A DNA stretch of 64,000 nucleotides, taken from the NCBI RefSeq assembly GCF_003345355.1, contig NZ_QQNB01000001.1, forward strand, positions 496,001 to 560,000, given 5' to 3'. The translations under genes were made by a program, and so were the position numbers. This DNA comes from Sphingomonas aracearum. Its GTDB lineage: Bacteria > Pseudomonadota > Alphaproteobacteria > Sphingomonadales > Sphingomonadaceae. The notes below the pieces were generated by a model that was not told the DNA's origin, searched no databases, and was given only the letters and a program-made list of their open reading frames with translations. Positions within the stretch are counted from its first letter, which is position 1; every line of letters begins with the position of its first letter. Below are positions 56,640 to 64,000 of the stretch, piece by piece.

Positions 56640-57479
56640 ATGCCCAAAGTCAGAATGAAGGACGGGAACGAGGTCCTCGTGCACGATGACGCGATCGCCG
56701 CCGTGCTGGTCACCCTGAAGATCGAGATCACCGACGCCGCCAAGGTCCGCAATGCGGCCGAGGACGTCTATCGTGGTTACGAGGCGCGAATCGGACAAGA
56801 GCCGACCGAAGGAGAGGTCGACTCGATGTTCGGAAGCCCGGACGCGCCGGATCTTCCCGCCTGCATCAACTTCCTGTTCCCCTCGCACTGGTCAGGAGCG
56901 GACGTCTTGGACATCGGGATCGATGTCGTCGATGTTCACGGCGAAGCCGATGGCACGAGCAAGAACGCCGATGCCGACGAGGACGGCGCAACGACGAGAT
57001 CGCCGACCGAGCCTGCCATGGAGCCGACGCACCCGGTCACCTTCCAGCACGTCCTCGACGGGATCTCCGAGGTCATCAACGCGCCGGCCGATCCCGACAA
57101 GACACGTGCAAGCCTGAAGCACCTCAGGCGCAAGGGCTTCCCGAGCGCTGGCAAGGGATCGGGACGCGCTCTCGAATACACCAGGGACGAGTTCGTCCTC
57201 ATCCTGATCGCCTACCATCTCATGTCGATCGGACTGACGCCGGAATACACCGCCGCGATCGTCACCGCGAACGCGGAAGGCATCCTCGCCGATCATGACG
57301 AGGTGGAGGAGCCCTTCATGTTCTTCCAGCCGCGAGCGGTGAACGACTCCTTCGACGGGACCGTCCCGCCGGTGAGCTTCATCGCCAGGCAGGACATCCT
57401 GGCCGCGATCACGGGCAGGGGAGCGATCTTCCTGCCGCTGAAGCCGGTTAAGCGACTGGCCGCACGCATCGCGCCATGA
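56640..57479 (+). CDS. Hypothetical protein with HTH-like C-terminal half
   Basis: 279 residues, AGGGAAGACGAA before the ATG. The first 130 are acidic with no motif. Residues around 150-210 (LKHLRRKGFPSAGKGSGRAL, EYTRDEFVLILIAYHLMSIG) resemble a MerR-like winged helix. The C-terminus is basic. It could be a local regulator of the right-hand cargo; family unknown. Confidence 0.6.
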   Translation: MPKVRMKDGNEVLVHDDAIAAVLVTLKIEITDAAKVRNAAEDVYRGYEARIGQEPTEGEVDSMFGSPDAPDLPACINFLFPSHWSGADVLDIGIDVVDVHGEADGTSKNADADEDGATTRSPTEPAMEPTHPVTFQHVLDGISEVINAPADPDKTRASLKHLRRKGFPSAGKGSGRALEYTRDEFVLILIAYHLMSIGLTPEYTAAIVTANAEGILADHDEVEEPFMFFQPRAVNDSFDGTVPPVSFIARQDILAAITGRGAIFLPLKPVKRLAARIAP

Positions 57480-57666
57480 GACGGACCAGTGAAGATCGAA
57501 GATGTGAAGCAGCTCTCGTTCAAGACCTCTCGAATGTGTTACCATAGACGATCGAAAAGATCCGGGGCGGCGGTCAGGAGATGCTGAGCATCCCGACCCA
57601 CCCCTTACGATCGCAGGTCGGAAGGATTATGATCGAAGCGAATTGAGGCAGCAGAGCCCGGAGCAG

Positions 57667-58011
57667 ATGACGATGATCGATGGCCACGCCGTCAACGAAC
57701 GGTTTCGACTGATCACCCATCAGCACTATGCCGATCGCATCGCCGCCGACCCCGGTATCGTGAACGCCGCGAACGACCTCGTCAGTTCCCGCCTTGCGGA
57801 CGGAAGCATCACCCTGGCCGACAGGATGTGGGGCGTGCTTCTGACGATGAGCGTCGACGAGATACGATCGGCGATGCTGAAGGACGACCCCGATGGTCGA
57901 CTTCTCAGATCGGGCAGTCCATTCTCCGAACTGCTCGGTGAGCAGGACCAAGGAGCGAGGAGTCGGCTGTGGAACAGGGCAAGGGCCGAACTCGCGGCTT
58001 CGCGAACATAG
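57667..58011 (+). CDS. Small hypothetical protein
   Basis: About 114 residues, hydrophilic and helical. Two ATGs (57667, 57673) follow GGAG; the second has better spacing, and a TTG at 57643 is also open. Contains ITLADRMWGVLLTMSVDEIR. No family recognised. It heads a series of small genes that leads to an AbiEii-like nucleotidyltransferase, so it may belong to that unit. Confidence 0.55.
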   Translation: MTMIDGHAVNERFRLITHQHYADRIAADPGIVNAANDLVSSRLADGSITLADRMWGVLLTMSVDEIRSAMLKDDPDGRLLRSGSPFSELLGEQDQGARSRLWNRARAELAASRT

Positions 58012-58039
58012 CTCAAGACGAAGAAAGCGGAGTGTCGCC

Positions 58040-58342
58040 ATGGGAATGCCGGCCGAGCAGCAGGATCGAACGAAGGGGGACGGGTTCGGTCACATATTCC
58101 AGAAGAACAGGTGGTGGTCGAATCCCGGACTCTCCGACGTCGATACCATGATCGCCATGATCCTCGCCGACCCGACGAGGGTGGATCTGGCTCTCGCAGC
58201 CGCGCTCTGGGGCATCGATCGCATGGAGCGCGTCAGGTCCGACATCGATGCCGAACTCACGCCGCTCCACAGGCAGGTCCTGGATCCCATCTACGCGTCA
58301 GTCCTGCAGGGGGTCCGTCATGCGCACGAGCGCGCTGCCTGA
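58040..58342 (+). CDS. Small hypothetical protein overlapping an AbiEii-like toxin gene
   Basis: 100 residues from an ATG with GGAG eight bases upstream. Helical; FQKNRWWSNPGLSDVDTMIA and LDLALAAALWGIDRME-type sequence (VDLALAAALWGIDRMERV). Its end overlaps the nucleotidyltransferase start by 23 bases, the position where an antitoxin would be expected, but it lacks the winged-helix pattern of AbiEi antitoxins. Antitoxin role is inference. Confidence 0.55.
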   Translation: MGMPAEQQDRTKGDGFGHIFQKNRWWSNPGLSDVDTMIAMILADPTRVDLALAAALWGIDRMERVRSDIDAELTPLHRQVLDPIYASVLQGVRHAHERAA

Positions 58343-59105
58343 GGCCACAAGACGCGTACTCGAGCGCGCCGGCCGCGTCGTCGATCTCGCAACGGACCAT
58401 CTCCTCATCGGCGGCACCGCGATGACCCTGCACGTCGCCCATCGCGTCAGCGAGGATCTCGACTTCGTGCAATTCGGCAAGGAGCTGGACCGTGCCCGCA
58501 TCGGGCGGATACTGACCCAGCTTCGAGCTGCGGAACCACCGGAACTGGTGACCAGCCTCGTTGCCAGACAGCATTTCGACAACGAGGGCTACGACATCGA
58601 CGACGTCCATCAGGACTGGATGGTCGACGGCGTCAAGGTCACCTTCTTCTGTCCGGACCGTCGAGAGGAATTGGACGTGCTGAAGAAGGCCGCACCCGAA
58701 TCCCACGGCGCCGTGCCGGTCGCCGATCTCGATACCATCTTCCGTCTCAAGGCCATGGTCGTCGCAGAACGCTGGACGTCGCGGGATGCCTTCGACCTAC
58801 TTCACTTCGTCGAACGGCAGGGTCGCAGCATGTCGGAGATCGATGAGGTCCTCCGACTCAAGCGCCCGCACTATCCGTTCGACAGCCGCATGGGTCTCCT
58901 CACAAGGCCGTTCACCTCCTTCGATCCAGGATTCCAGTCGATCGAGCCCAATGCCCCGCAGACGATGGCGGAGCTGGCCGAGAGGATGAAGGCGACAGTG
59001 AATGGATACATGCGCAAGACGAAGAAGGCAGCCCTATCCTCGGTCTCCAAGGGCATGGACGATCTACCGCCTCCCGATGCCCGCGACACCTCTCGTGAAC
59101 GGTGA
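58320..59105 (+). CDS. AbiEii/AbiGii-type nucleotidyltransferase (putative toxin)
   Basis: 261 residues. The nucleotidyltransferase signature is LLIGGTAMTLHVAHRVSEDLDF (GG-x-A then S-x-DLD), followed by KVTFFCPDRREELDV and FRLKAMVVAERWTSRDAFDL, typical of the DUF1814/AbiEii family. Members cause growth arrest by tRNA nucleotide addition in abortive infection. The start at 58320 lies within the preceding small gene. Partner identity is uncertain. Confidence 0.82.
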   Translation: MRTSALPEATRRVLERAGRVVDLATDHLLIGGTAMTLHVAHRVSEDLDFVQFGKELDRARIGRILTQLRAAEPPELVTSLVARQHFDNEGYDIDDVHQDWMVDGVKVTFFCPDRREELDVLKKAAPESHGAVPVADLDTIFRLKAMVVAERWTSRDAFDLLHFVERQGRSMSEIDEVLRLKRPHYPFDSRMGLLTRPFTSFDPGFQSIEPNAPQTMAELAERMKATVNGYMRKTKKAALSSVSKGMDDLPPPDARDTSRER

Positions 59106-59121
59106 CGGATAGACACAGCGA

Positions 59122-59529
59122 ATGAACGCCCTCCAAGAAGTCATGGCGAAACTGTTCCGGGGTATCCACCGGGTCGACGCGGTTCGAGCAACCACCGCTT
59201 CGGAAAGGAGCGAGGCGGAGAACCGTGTGCTGAACCTCATGTACGATCCGGTTCGTGAAGGGGTTTGGGAAGCCCCTGGACATACCCACGACAAGGCCGC
59301 CGACTGGCATGGTCCTCAAGGTTCTTCCCCGCCCATGATCGACCCGCCAGAGGGTCACGCGTACGGCTTCCCGAAGTCAGCGCCGACCTCAGCCGAAGCA
59401 GGGCCGTTCCTTGCAGGACTGAAGGAATGGCTCGTCGAGAACGGTTATCCTGAGGAATTTATCGATCGCTACGACGCAGGCCGGACCACTCGCATCATCG
59501 GCAGATTCACGGACGAGCCAGAATGTTGA
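59122..59529 (+). CDS. Hypothetical protein at the right end of the island
   Basis: 135 residues starting 16 bases after the nucleotidyltransferase stop. Hydrophilic, with no motif I recognise (AKLFRGIHRVDAVRATTASE, FLAGLKEWLVENGYPEEFID). Probably the last gene of the right-hand transcript. The bases after its stop, about 110 bp, contain only the right attachment region. Confidence 0.5.
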   Translation: MNALQEVMAKLFRGIHRVDAVRATTASERSEAENRVLNLMYDPVREGVWEAPGHTHDKAADWHGPQGSSPPMIDPPEGHAYGFPKSAPTSAEAGPFLAGLKEWLVENGYPEEFIDRYDAGRTTRIIGRFTDEPEC

Positions 59530-59565
59530 TGCGACTGCCCATCCGCGTCTGGCGCCGTGAGATGA

Positions 59566-59584
59566 CGATTGCCTGGCGATTGCC
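59566..59584. repeat. Direct repeats near the right island end (candidate integrase arm sites)
   Basis: CGATTGCC occurs twice eleven bases apart (59566-59573 and 59577-59584). The same word within GGCGATTGCC is found near the left end at 29243-29252. Repeats flanking a tyrosine-integrase core site are typical arm-type binding sites. Confidence 0.45.
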
Positions 59585-59639
59585 CATACGTCCAAACGCC
59601 ACTCCCTGACCGCATTCCACAAGGGGTGGATGACCGGCA

Positions 59640-59684
59640 TGCATAGAAGGCGTCCATGTCGACATGGATGATCTTGCGCGTCAC
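59640..59684 (-). pseudogene. dinB: Stranded native 5' end of dinB
   Basis: On the minus strand a GTG at 59684 opens VTRKIIHVDMDAFYA, the standard DinB N-terminus, and then leaves the family abruptly at the island boundary. It is the host's original first codons, cut off by the insertion; the remaining dinB lies 30.5 kb away. nadE, divergent across 99 bp, is the old neighbour. Confidence 0.85.
59645..59682. repeat. attR: right island junction
   Basis: Partner of 29105-29142. The identical block AGAAGGCGTCC is at 59645-59655; the remaining matches are broken by a few substitutions, all in the part that codes for KIIHVD. Bases left of the block belong to the island, bases right of it are host. 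Confidence 0.75.
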
Positions 59685-59696
59685 GGCGCCGATATA

Positions 59697-59711
59697 GAAC
59701 AGACCGGCAAC
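59697..59711 (-). promoter_or_regulatory. Degenerate SOS box of the native dinB promoter
   Basis: The minus strand reads GTTGCCGGTCTGTTC, one mismatch from GTTC-N7-GTTC, 12 bases before the native dinB GTG. TATATC between them could be a -10 element, implying an almost leaderless transcript. After the insertion this promoter drives only the 15-codon remnant and points into the island. Confidence 0.45.
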
Positions 59712-59783
59712 GCTGGGAACCACTGGCGCGCCGGTGCGCTGCCGCGGTGACAAATTCTTGCCCAACGAGGTAGTGCCCCGCAC

Positions 59784-61835
59784 ATGGCCGACACGCACCC
59801 CTTCTACTCCATCCACCGCCACGGGCTGATCCGCTGCGCCGCCGCCACCCCGCGGGCGAGCGTGGGCGACGCCGCCGCCAATGCCGAGGCGACGATCGCA
59901 TTGGCCCGGCGCGCGCACGACGAGGGGTGCGACCTTGTCGTGTTCCCGGAACTGAACATCACCTCCTACGCGATCGACGACCTGCACCTGCAGACCGCGC
60001 AGCAGCAGGCCACGGAGGCGGCGCTGACGGCGGTGCTGGAGGCATCGCGAGAGCTTCGCCCGGTGCTTCTGGTCGGGGCCGCGCTGCCGCGCAACGGGCG
60101 GCTGTATAATTGCGCGGTGGTGATCCGGGGCGGCAGGCTGCTGGGCGTGGTGCCCAAGAGCTTCCTGCCCAACTACCGGGAATATTACGAAAAGCGCTGG
60201 TTCGCGCCGGGCGTCGGGATCACCGGCGATTGCTGGATCACGGTGGCGGGACAGAGCGCGCCGTTCGGCACCGACCTGATCTTCGCGGCGAGCGACCTCG
60301 AGCATTTCGTGTTCCATGCCGAGATCTGCGAGGATTATTGGGCGGCCACTCCGCCCTCCACCGCCGGGGCGCTGGCCGGGGCGCTGATCTGCTGCAACCT
60401 GTCCGCCTCCAACATCATCGTCGGCAAGGCGCGCGACCGCGAGTTGCTGTGCGCGGCGCAGTCGATGCGGGCGGCGTGCGGCTATGTCTACTCCGCGGCG
60501 GGACCGGGCGAGAGCACCACCGACCTGTCCTGGGACGGCCAGGGCATGATCCACGAACTGGGCGACGTGCTGGCCGAATCGGCGCGCTTCACCAGCGACG
60601 ATCTCGTCATCGCCGATGTCGATGCGGAGCGGATCGAGCAGGAGCGGATGCGGATGGGGACGTTCAACGACGCCGCCCGCGCCGCCGGCGATCCGGAAAA
60701 GGCGTTTCGCCGGGTCGCCTTCGAGCACCAGCCGGACTTCGCCGATGTCGGCCTTCGCCGCGTGATCCGCCGCTTCCCGTTCGTGCCGAACACGCCCGAG
60801 CGGCTGGACGAGGACTGCTACGAGGCCTTCAACATCCAGGTCGAGGGCATCGCCAGGCGGATCGCCGCGGCAGGCGCCGAGCGACTGGTGATCGGCGTGT
60901 CGGGCGGGCTCGATTCGACGCACGCGCTGATCGTGATCGCCAAGGCGATGGACCGGCTGGGCGCGCCGCGCGAGAATATCCTGGGCTTCACCCTGCCCGG
61001 CTTCGCCACCGGCGAGGGCACCAAGGCGAACGCCTGGGCGCTGATGAAGGCGCTGGGCATCACCGGCGCGGAGATCGACATCCGCCCCGCCGCCACGCAG
61101 ATGCTGGCCGACATGGACCACCCGTTCGGGCGCGGAGAGCCGGTCTATGACGTGACGTTCGAGAACGTGCAGGCGGGCCTGCGCACCGATTATCTGTTCC
61201 GGCTGGCCAATCAGCGCAACGGCCTGGTTGTCGGCACCGGCGACCTGTCGGAGCTGGCGCTCGGCTGGTGCACCTATGGCGTGGGCGACCAGATGAGCCA
61301 TTATGCGCTCAATGCCGGCGTGCCCAAGACGCTGATCCAGTATCTGATCCGCTGGTGCGTGAAGACGAACCAGTTCGATGCGGAAACCGACCGCGTGCTC
61401 GAGTCGGTGCTGGCACAGGAGATTTCACCGGAGCTGGTGCCGGCCGATGCCTCAGGCGCGCTGCAAAGCACCGAAAGCAAGATCGGGCCGTACGAACTCA
61501 ACGACTTCTTCCTGCACTATGTCGTGCGCTACGGCCTGTCCCCGTCGAAGATCGCGTTCCTGGCCTGGCACGCCTGGTCCGATGTCGAGGCCGGACGCTG
61601 GCCGATCGGCTTTCCGGAAGAGGCGCGGCATGCCTATGACCTGCCGACGCTGCGCCACTGGCTGGAGAATTTCGTGCGGCGCTTCTTCGGCATGAGCCAG
61701 TTCAAGCGCTCGGCCATTCCGAACGGGCCGAAGGTCTCGGCCGGCGGCGCGCTGTCGCCGCGCGGCGACTGGCGCGCGCCGTCGGACGGCACGGCACGGA
61801 TATGGCTGGAGGAACTGGCCGCGAACCTGCCGTGA
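59784..61835 (+). CDS. nadE: Glutamine-dependent NAD+ synthetase
   Basis: Makes NAD from deamido-NAD, ATP and glutamine. 683 residues, the two-domain form. The N-terminal nitrilase-type glutaminase shows its catalytic triad: Glu in [10 protein letters not shown], Lys in [15 protein letters not shown], Cys in [10 protein letters not shown]. The C-terminal synthetase has the PP-loop [16 protein letters not shown] and [16 protein letters not shown]. Just outside the island; native divergent neighbour of dinB. Confidence 0.96.
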   Translation: MADTHPFYSIHRHGLIRCAAATPRASVGDAAANAEATIALARRAHDEGCDLVVFPELNITSYAIDDLHLQTAQQQATEAALTAVLEASRELRPVLLVGAALPRNGRLYNCAVVIRGGRLLGVVPKSFLPNYREYYEKRWFAPGVGITGDCWITVAGQSAPFGTDLIFAASDLEHFVFHAEICEDYWAATPPSTAGALAGALICCNLSASNIIVGKARDRELLCAAQSMRAACGYVYSAAGPGESTTDLSWDGQGMIHELGDVLAESARFTSDDLVIADVDAERIEQERMRMGTFNDAARAAGDPEKAFRRVAFEHQPDFADVGLRRVIRRFPFVPNTPERLDEDCYEAFNIQVEGIARRIAAAGAERLVIGVSGGLDSTHALIVIAKAMDRLGAPRENILGFTLPGFATGEGTKANAWALMKALGITGAEIDIRPAATQMLADMDHPFGRGEPVYDVTFENVQAGLRTDYLFRLANQRNGLVVGTGDLSELALGWCTYGVGDQMSHYALNAGVPKTLIQYLIRWCVKTNQFDAETDRVLESVLAQEISPELVPADASGALQSTESKIGPYELNDFFLHYVVRYGLSPSKIAFLAWHAWSDVEAGRWPIGFPEEARHAYDLPTLRHWLENFVRRFFGMSQFKRSAIPNGPKVSAGGALSPRGDWRAPSDGTARIWLEELAANLP

Positions 61836-61889
61836 GCAGCCGGAGCGTCGCGCCTGACCGGCCCCGGCCGGCAGGCCGATAGCGAGGCG

Positions 61890-62255
61890 TTAGCGCTTGC
61901 GGGCCTTGCGCGCGGCGTAGCGGGCGTCGCGGGCCGCCTTGGCATCGAGAAGCGACTGCGCGGCGCGGTTCTTTTCCGCTTCCTTGGCGGCGATGGCGGC
62001 GGCAGCGGCCTCGGCCTCTGCGCGACGCGCTTCTTCTTCCGCTGCGATCCTTGCGAGCCGGGCTTCCTCCTCGGCCGCCTTCTTCGCCGCACGCTTCTCC
62101 GCGGCAGCCGCTTCCTTCGCCTCACGCGCGGCAAGGCGCGCGGCGGCGACCTCCGGATCCATCGTCGGCTTGTTCTTCAGCGTCTCCAGCGCCTTCAGCT
62201 TGGCGCTCTGGGAGAGAGCTGCACGATCCTGGAAGGTGGGAGTCTTGTACGCCAT
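61890..62255 (-). CDS. DUF6481-type Ala/Lys/Glu-rich coiled-coil protein
   Basis: 121 residues starting MAYKTPTFQDRAALSQSAKL, followed by a long charged helix of Ala, Glu, Lys and Arg and a very basic end (ARDARYAARKARKR). It is like a small sphingomonad protein family of unknown function that I recall as DUF6481. Converges with nadE. Confidence 0.7.
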   Translation of the reverse strand: MAYKTPTFQDRAALSQSAKLKALETLKNKPTMDPEVAAARLAAREAKEAAAAEKRAAKKAAEEEARLARIAAEEEARRAEAEAAAAAIAAKEAEKNRAAQSLLDAKAARDARYAARKARKR

Positions 62256-62291
62256 GCGAGGTCTGTGCCGTCCTTTGTTGTCAACAGATAA

Positions 62292-62381
62292 TGGCGGAGA
62301 GGGTGGGATTCGAACCCACGTTACGGTTCCCCGTAAACCGCATTTCGAGTGCGGCGCGATCGACCACTCTGCCACCTCTCC
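62292..62381 (-). tRNA. tRNA-Ser (anticodon CGA)
   Basis: The minus strand begins GGAGAGGTGGCAGAGTGGTC and ends with GTTCGAATCCCACCCTCTCC-G-CCA, giving a class II tRNA of 90 bases with encoded CCA. Anticodon stem CCGCA/TGCGG encloses CTCGAAA, so the anticodon is CGA (reads UCG serine codons). The long variable arm (GGTTTACGGGGAACCGTAA) fits tRNA-Ser. Confidence 0.95.
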
Positions 62382-62516
62382 GCGAGGATGTTCGGTAACG
62401 CGCGGGGTGCCCGATTGGGTGCGCGCGGGGTCGAAGGAGGGGCCCTCTATCGCAATCGTTCCGGCCCTGCAAGCGTGATGCTTGTGCAGCGCGGCAGGAA
62501 CATTAGATTGGCTGTC

Positions 62517-62897
62517 ATGCACCGTTCGATCCCGCCCGCCCTTCCCACCGACACTTCCCTGCCCCTGCCGATCGTCGCCACCGCGCGCTTCTCCATCGGC
62601 GATGTGGTGCGCCATCGCATGTTCGACTTTCGCGGCGTCGTGTTCGACGTCGATCCGATCTTCGCGAACACCGACGAATGGTATGACGCGATCCCCGCCG
62701 ACATCCGCCCGGCCAAGGACCAGCCCTTCTACCATCTGCTCGCGGAGAACGGCGAGTCGAGCTATGTCGCCTATGTCAGCCAGCAGAACCTGCTTGCCGA
62801 CGACAGCGACGAGCCGATCGACCATCCCGCCATCGCCGGCCTGTTCGACCGGTTCGCCGATGGCCGCTATGCGCTGCGCCGGGAACACCGGCACTGA
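62517..62897 (+). CDS. hspQ: Heat shock protein HspQ / hemimethylated-DNA-binding YccV-like protein
   Basis: 126 residues. ARFSIGDVVRHRMFDFRGVV, then DQPFYHLLAENGESSYVAYV and SQQNLLADDSDEPIDHP are the YccV-like/HspQ domain. HspQ is linked to degradation of unstable DnaA and to Lon regulation in enterobacteria. An in-frame ATG 13 codons upstream is possible. Confidence 0.88.
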   Translation: MHRSIPPALPTDTSLPLPIVATARFSIGDVVRHRMFDFRGVVFDVDPIFANTDEWYDAIPADIRPAKDQPFYHLLAENGESSYVAYVSQQNLLADDSDEPIDHPAIAGLFDRFADGRYALRREHRH

Positions 62898-62933
62898 GCC
62901 GCACGGCCGGGCCGCAAACCTTCACGGGTGCGG

Positions 62934-62962
62934 TTGACAGAATCGAGCCGCTCCCATAAGTC
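62934..62962 (+). promoter_or_regulatory. Sigma-70-type promoter of rplU-rpmA
   Basis: A consensus TTGACA (62934-62939) stands 16-17 bases before ATAAGT/TAAGTC (62956-62962). About 65 bases of leader follow before rplU. The -35 box is perfect; the -10 is weak. Confidence 0.6.
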
Positions 62963-63026
62963 GCCGGTCTTTCCCGTGTCGGGCGCGCCCGGCGCGGACA
63001 CAAGCATTTGAAGGTAAACGGAAGCC

Positions 63027-63332
63027 ATGTTCGCAGTCGTGCGCACGGGCGGCAAGCAGTATCGCGTCGCCGCCGGAGACAAGATCGTCGTCGAGAAGCT
63101 CGATGGCGAGGCCGGTTCCTCGATCACCCTCGGCGACGTCCTGCTCGCCGGCGAGGGTTCGGAGCTGAAGCCGGTGGACGGCCTGACCGTCGCCGCCGAG
63201 ATCGTCGCGCAGGCGAAGGGCGAGAAGGTCATCGTCTTCAAGAAGCGTCGCCGTCACAACTACCGCCGTCGCAACGGCCATCGCCAGCAGCACACGATCC
63301 TGAAGATCACCGCCATCGGTGGCCAGGCGTAA
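63027..63332 (+). CDS. rplU: 50S ribosomal protein L21
   Basis: 101 residues, starting [20 protein letters not shown], with the C-terminal RNA-binding [20 protein letters not shown] component of the large ribosomal subunit. TTTGAAGG before the ATG. Followed by rpmA 31 bases later, the usual L21-L27 operon. Confidence 0.98.
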   Translation: MFAVVRTGGKQYRVAAGDKIVVEKLDGEAGSSITLGDVLLAGEGSELKPVDGLTVAAEIVAQAKGEKVIVFKKRRRHNYRRRNGHRQQHTILKITAIGGQA

Positions 63333-63363
63333 GCGCAGCGACAAAGAGATCAGGAGCTAGACA

Positions 63364-63636
63364 ATGGCACATAAGAAAGCAGGCGGTTCGTCGCGCAACG
63401 GTCGCGATTCGGCCGGTCGTCGCCTTGGCGTGAAGAAGTTCGGTGGCCAGGAAGTGGTCGCGGGCAACATCCTCGTGCGTCAGCGCGGCACCAAATTCTA
63501 TCCGGGCACCAACGTGGGCATCGGCAAGGACCATACCCTGTTCGCGCTGACCGACGGTCGCGTCGCATTCCACCAGGGCAAGCTTGGCCGTAAATTCTGC
63601 TCCGTAGAGATGCCGGCGGCGATTGCTGCCGAATAA
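63364..63636 (+). CDS. rpmA: 50S ribosomal protein L27
   Basis: 90 residues, starting [20 protein letters not shown] and [20 protein letters not shown], as in the family. Its N-terminal tail reaches the peptidyl transferase centre. CAGGAG precedes the ATG. A terminator follows about 60 bp after the stop. Confidence 0.98.
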   Translation: MAHKKAGGSSRNGRDSAGRRLGVKKFGGQEVVAGNILVRQRGTKFYPGTNVGIGKDHTLFALTDGRVAFHQGKLGRKFCSVEMPAAIAAE

Positions 63637-63698
63637 CATCGGGTAACCAGCCGGGTTGCCCACCAGGGTGACCCGGGTTCCATCACGGAACCAGTTTC

Positions 63699-63732
63699 AA
63701 AAGGGAGACGGGTCACCCCGGCTCCCTTTTTT
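63699..63732 (+). terminator. Rho-independent terminator after rpmA
   Basis: AAAAGGGAG (63699-63707) pairs with CTCCCTTTT (63722-63730), with an inner CGGG/CCCG stem, and the second arm runs into a T stretch. A second small hairpin (GGTTCC/GGAACC, about 63677-63692) precedes it. Confidence 0.85.
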
Positions 63733-63805
63733 CTTGCTCCCTCCCCTGCCCTGTCGCGTGGGAGTCACGTCTCTCCGGCAAGGGCGCTGCCCAAGGAGAG
63801 TGTGC

Positions 63806-64000
63806 ATGTTCGCGAGAACGCCCCGTTTGACGCTCCGGCCCGGCTGGCCGGAGGATGCCCCTGCGCTTGCCCGCGCCATCGCGCATGAAGCGGTGATCGA
63901 GAAGCTCGCGCGCGCACCCTGGCCTTATGCGCTGGGCGATGCCGAAGCGTTCCTCGCTTTGCCGCGCGGCGCCGCGGAGCCGCGCTTTCTCGTGCTGAGC
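63806..64000 (+). CDS. GNAT-family N-acetyltransferase, 5' part only
   Basis: AAGGAG seven bases before the ATG at 63806. The 65 visible codons begin MFARTPRLTLRPGWPEDAPA and continue LARAIAHEAVIEKLARAPWP then YALGDAEAFLAL, the N-terminal half of RimJ/RimL-like acetyltransferases. The acetyl-CoA site lies beyond the window edge, so the family call is tentative. Confidence 0.7.
   Translation, partial: MFARTPRLTLRPGWPEDAPALARAIAHEAVIEKLARAPWPYALGDAEAFLALPRGAAEPRFLVLS

Larger units (their letters stand above)
29105..59655. mobile_element. Integrative defence island inserted in dinB
   Basis: About 30.5 kb bounded by related 38-bp sequences, with a tyrosine integrase reading inward from the left end. 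dinB is split: its body is at the left junction and its native first codons are stranded at the right junction beside nadE. Inside are an integrase, HTH/excisionase-like gene and primase, then several putative phage-defence modules. Codon choice differs from the flanks (for example Tyr mostly TAC inside, often TAT outside). No conjugation genes or phage structural genes are seen, so it resembles a satellite-like or integrative mobilisable element. Confidence 0.85.

Noticed and set aside
62292..62381. tRNA-Ser as the integration site of the island
   Set aside because: It is 2.6 kb beyond the right junction, intact, and no tRNA 3' end repeat is seen at the island edges; the split dinB explains the site.
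1..64000. CRISPR arrays, rRNA genes and insertion sequences
   Set aside because: No regularly spaced repeats, rRNA sequence or transposase genes were seen.

Overview
The window looks like a chromosome segment of a sphingomonad (order Sphingomonadales, Alphaproteobacteria). Evidence: high GC with strong G/C third-position bias, alanine dehydrogenase divergent from an Lrp regulator, glutamine-dependent NAD synthase, ETF-ubiquinone oxidoreductase, a tetrahydropterin-type phenylalanine hydroxylase, and an alphaproteobacterial SOS box (GTTC-N7-GTTC). I ran no database search; names rest on motifs and order.

Left core (1-29104): a C-terminally cut kup; lrp/ald; a DUF3072 protein; about 550 bp without a credible gene; a TPR protein, rmuC, def and recR (minus); fmt-truA (plus); then a minus-strand run etfQO - TPR protein - ispE - formylglutamate-amidohydrolase-like - ilvD - lipoprotein - nnr - TrmA/RlmD-like methyltransferase, mostly with overlapping stops and starts; a UDG-like gene, a lytic transglycosylase and moaB (plus); then hydrolase, DUF2459, phhA, prmA, dxs, alkB and dinB.

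Island (about 29105-59655, 30.5 kb): a mobile element sits inside the first codons of dinB. The host 5' fragment of dinB lies at the far end (59640-59684) next to nadE, while the near end of the element supplies a substitute 5' end in frame with the rest of dinB, preceded by an exact SOS box. The 29-37 kb part is an integration/replication module: tyrosine integrase, excisionase-like HTH protein, CHC2/Toprim primase and unknowns. The 37-59 kb part is defence cargo: (i) a C5-cytosine methyltransferase with its own HTH regulator, convergent with a GHKL ATPase that ends in a PD-(D/E)XK-like nuclease domain; (ii) an HTH - DUF499 AAA ATPase - DUF3780 - DUF1156 adenine methylase - PLD/SNF2 helicase operon, resembling the helicase-methylase-ATPase (Hma/DISARM-related) loci; (iii) a TPR protein - basic protein - UvrD helicase/nuclease with zinc ribbons, which I do not recognise as a named system; (iv) small unknown genes and an AbiEii-like nucleotidyltransferase.

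Right core (59656-64000): nadE, a DUF6481-type protein, tRNA-Ser(CGA), hspQ, rplU-rpmA with a good promoter and terminator, and the start of a GNAT acetyltransferase.
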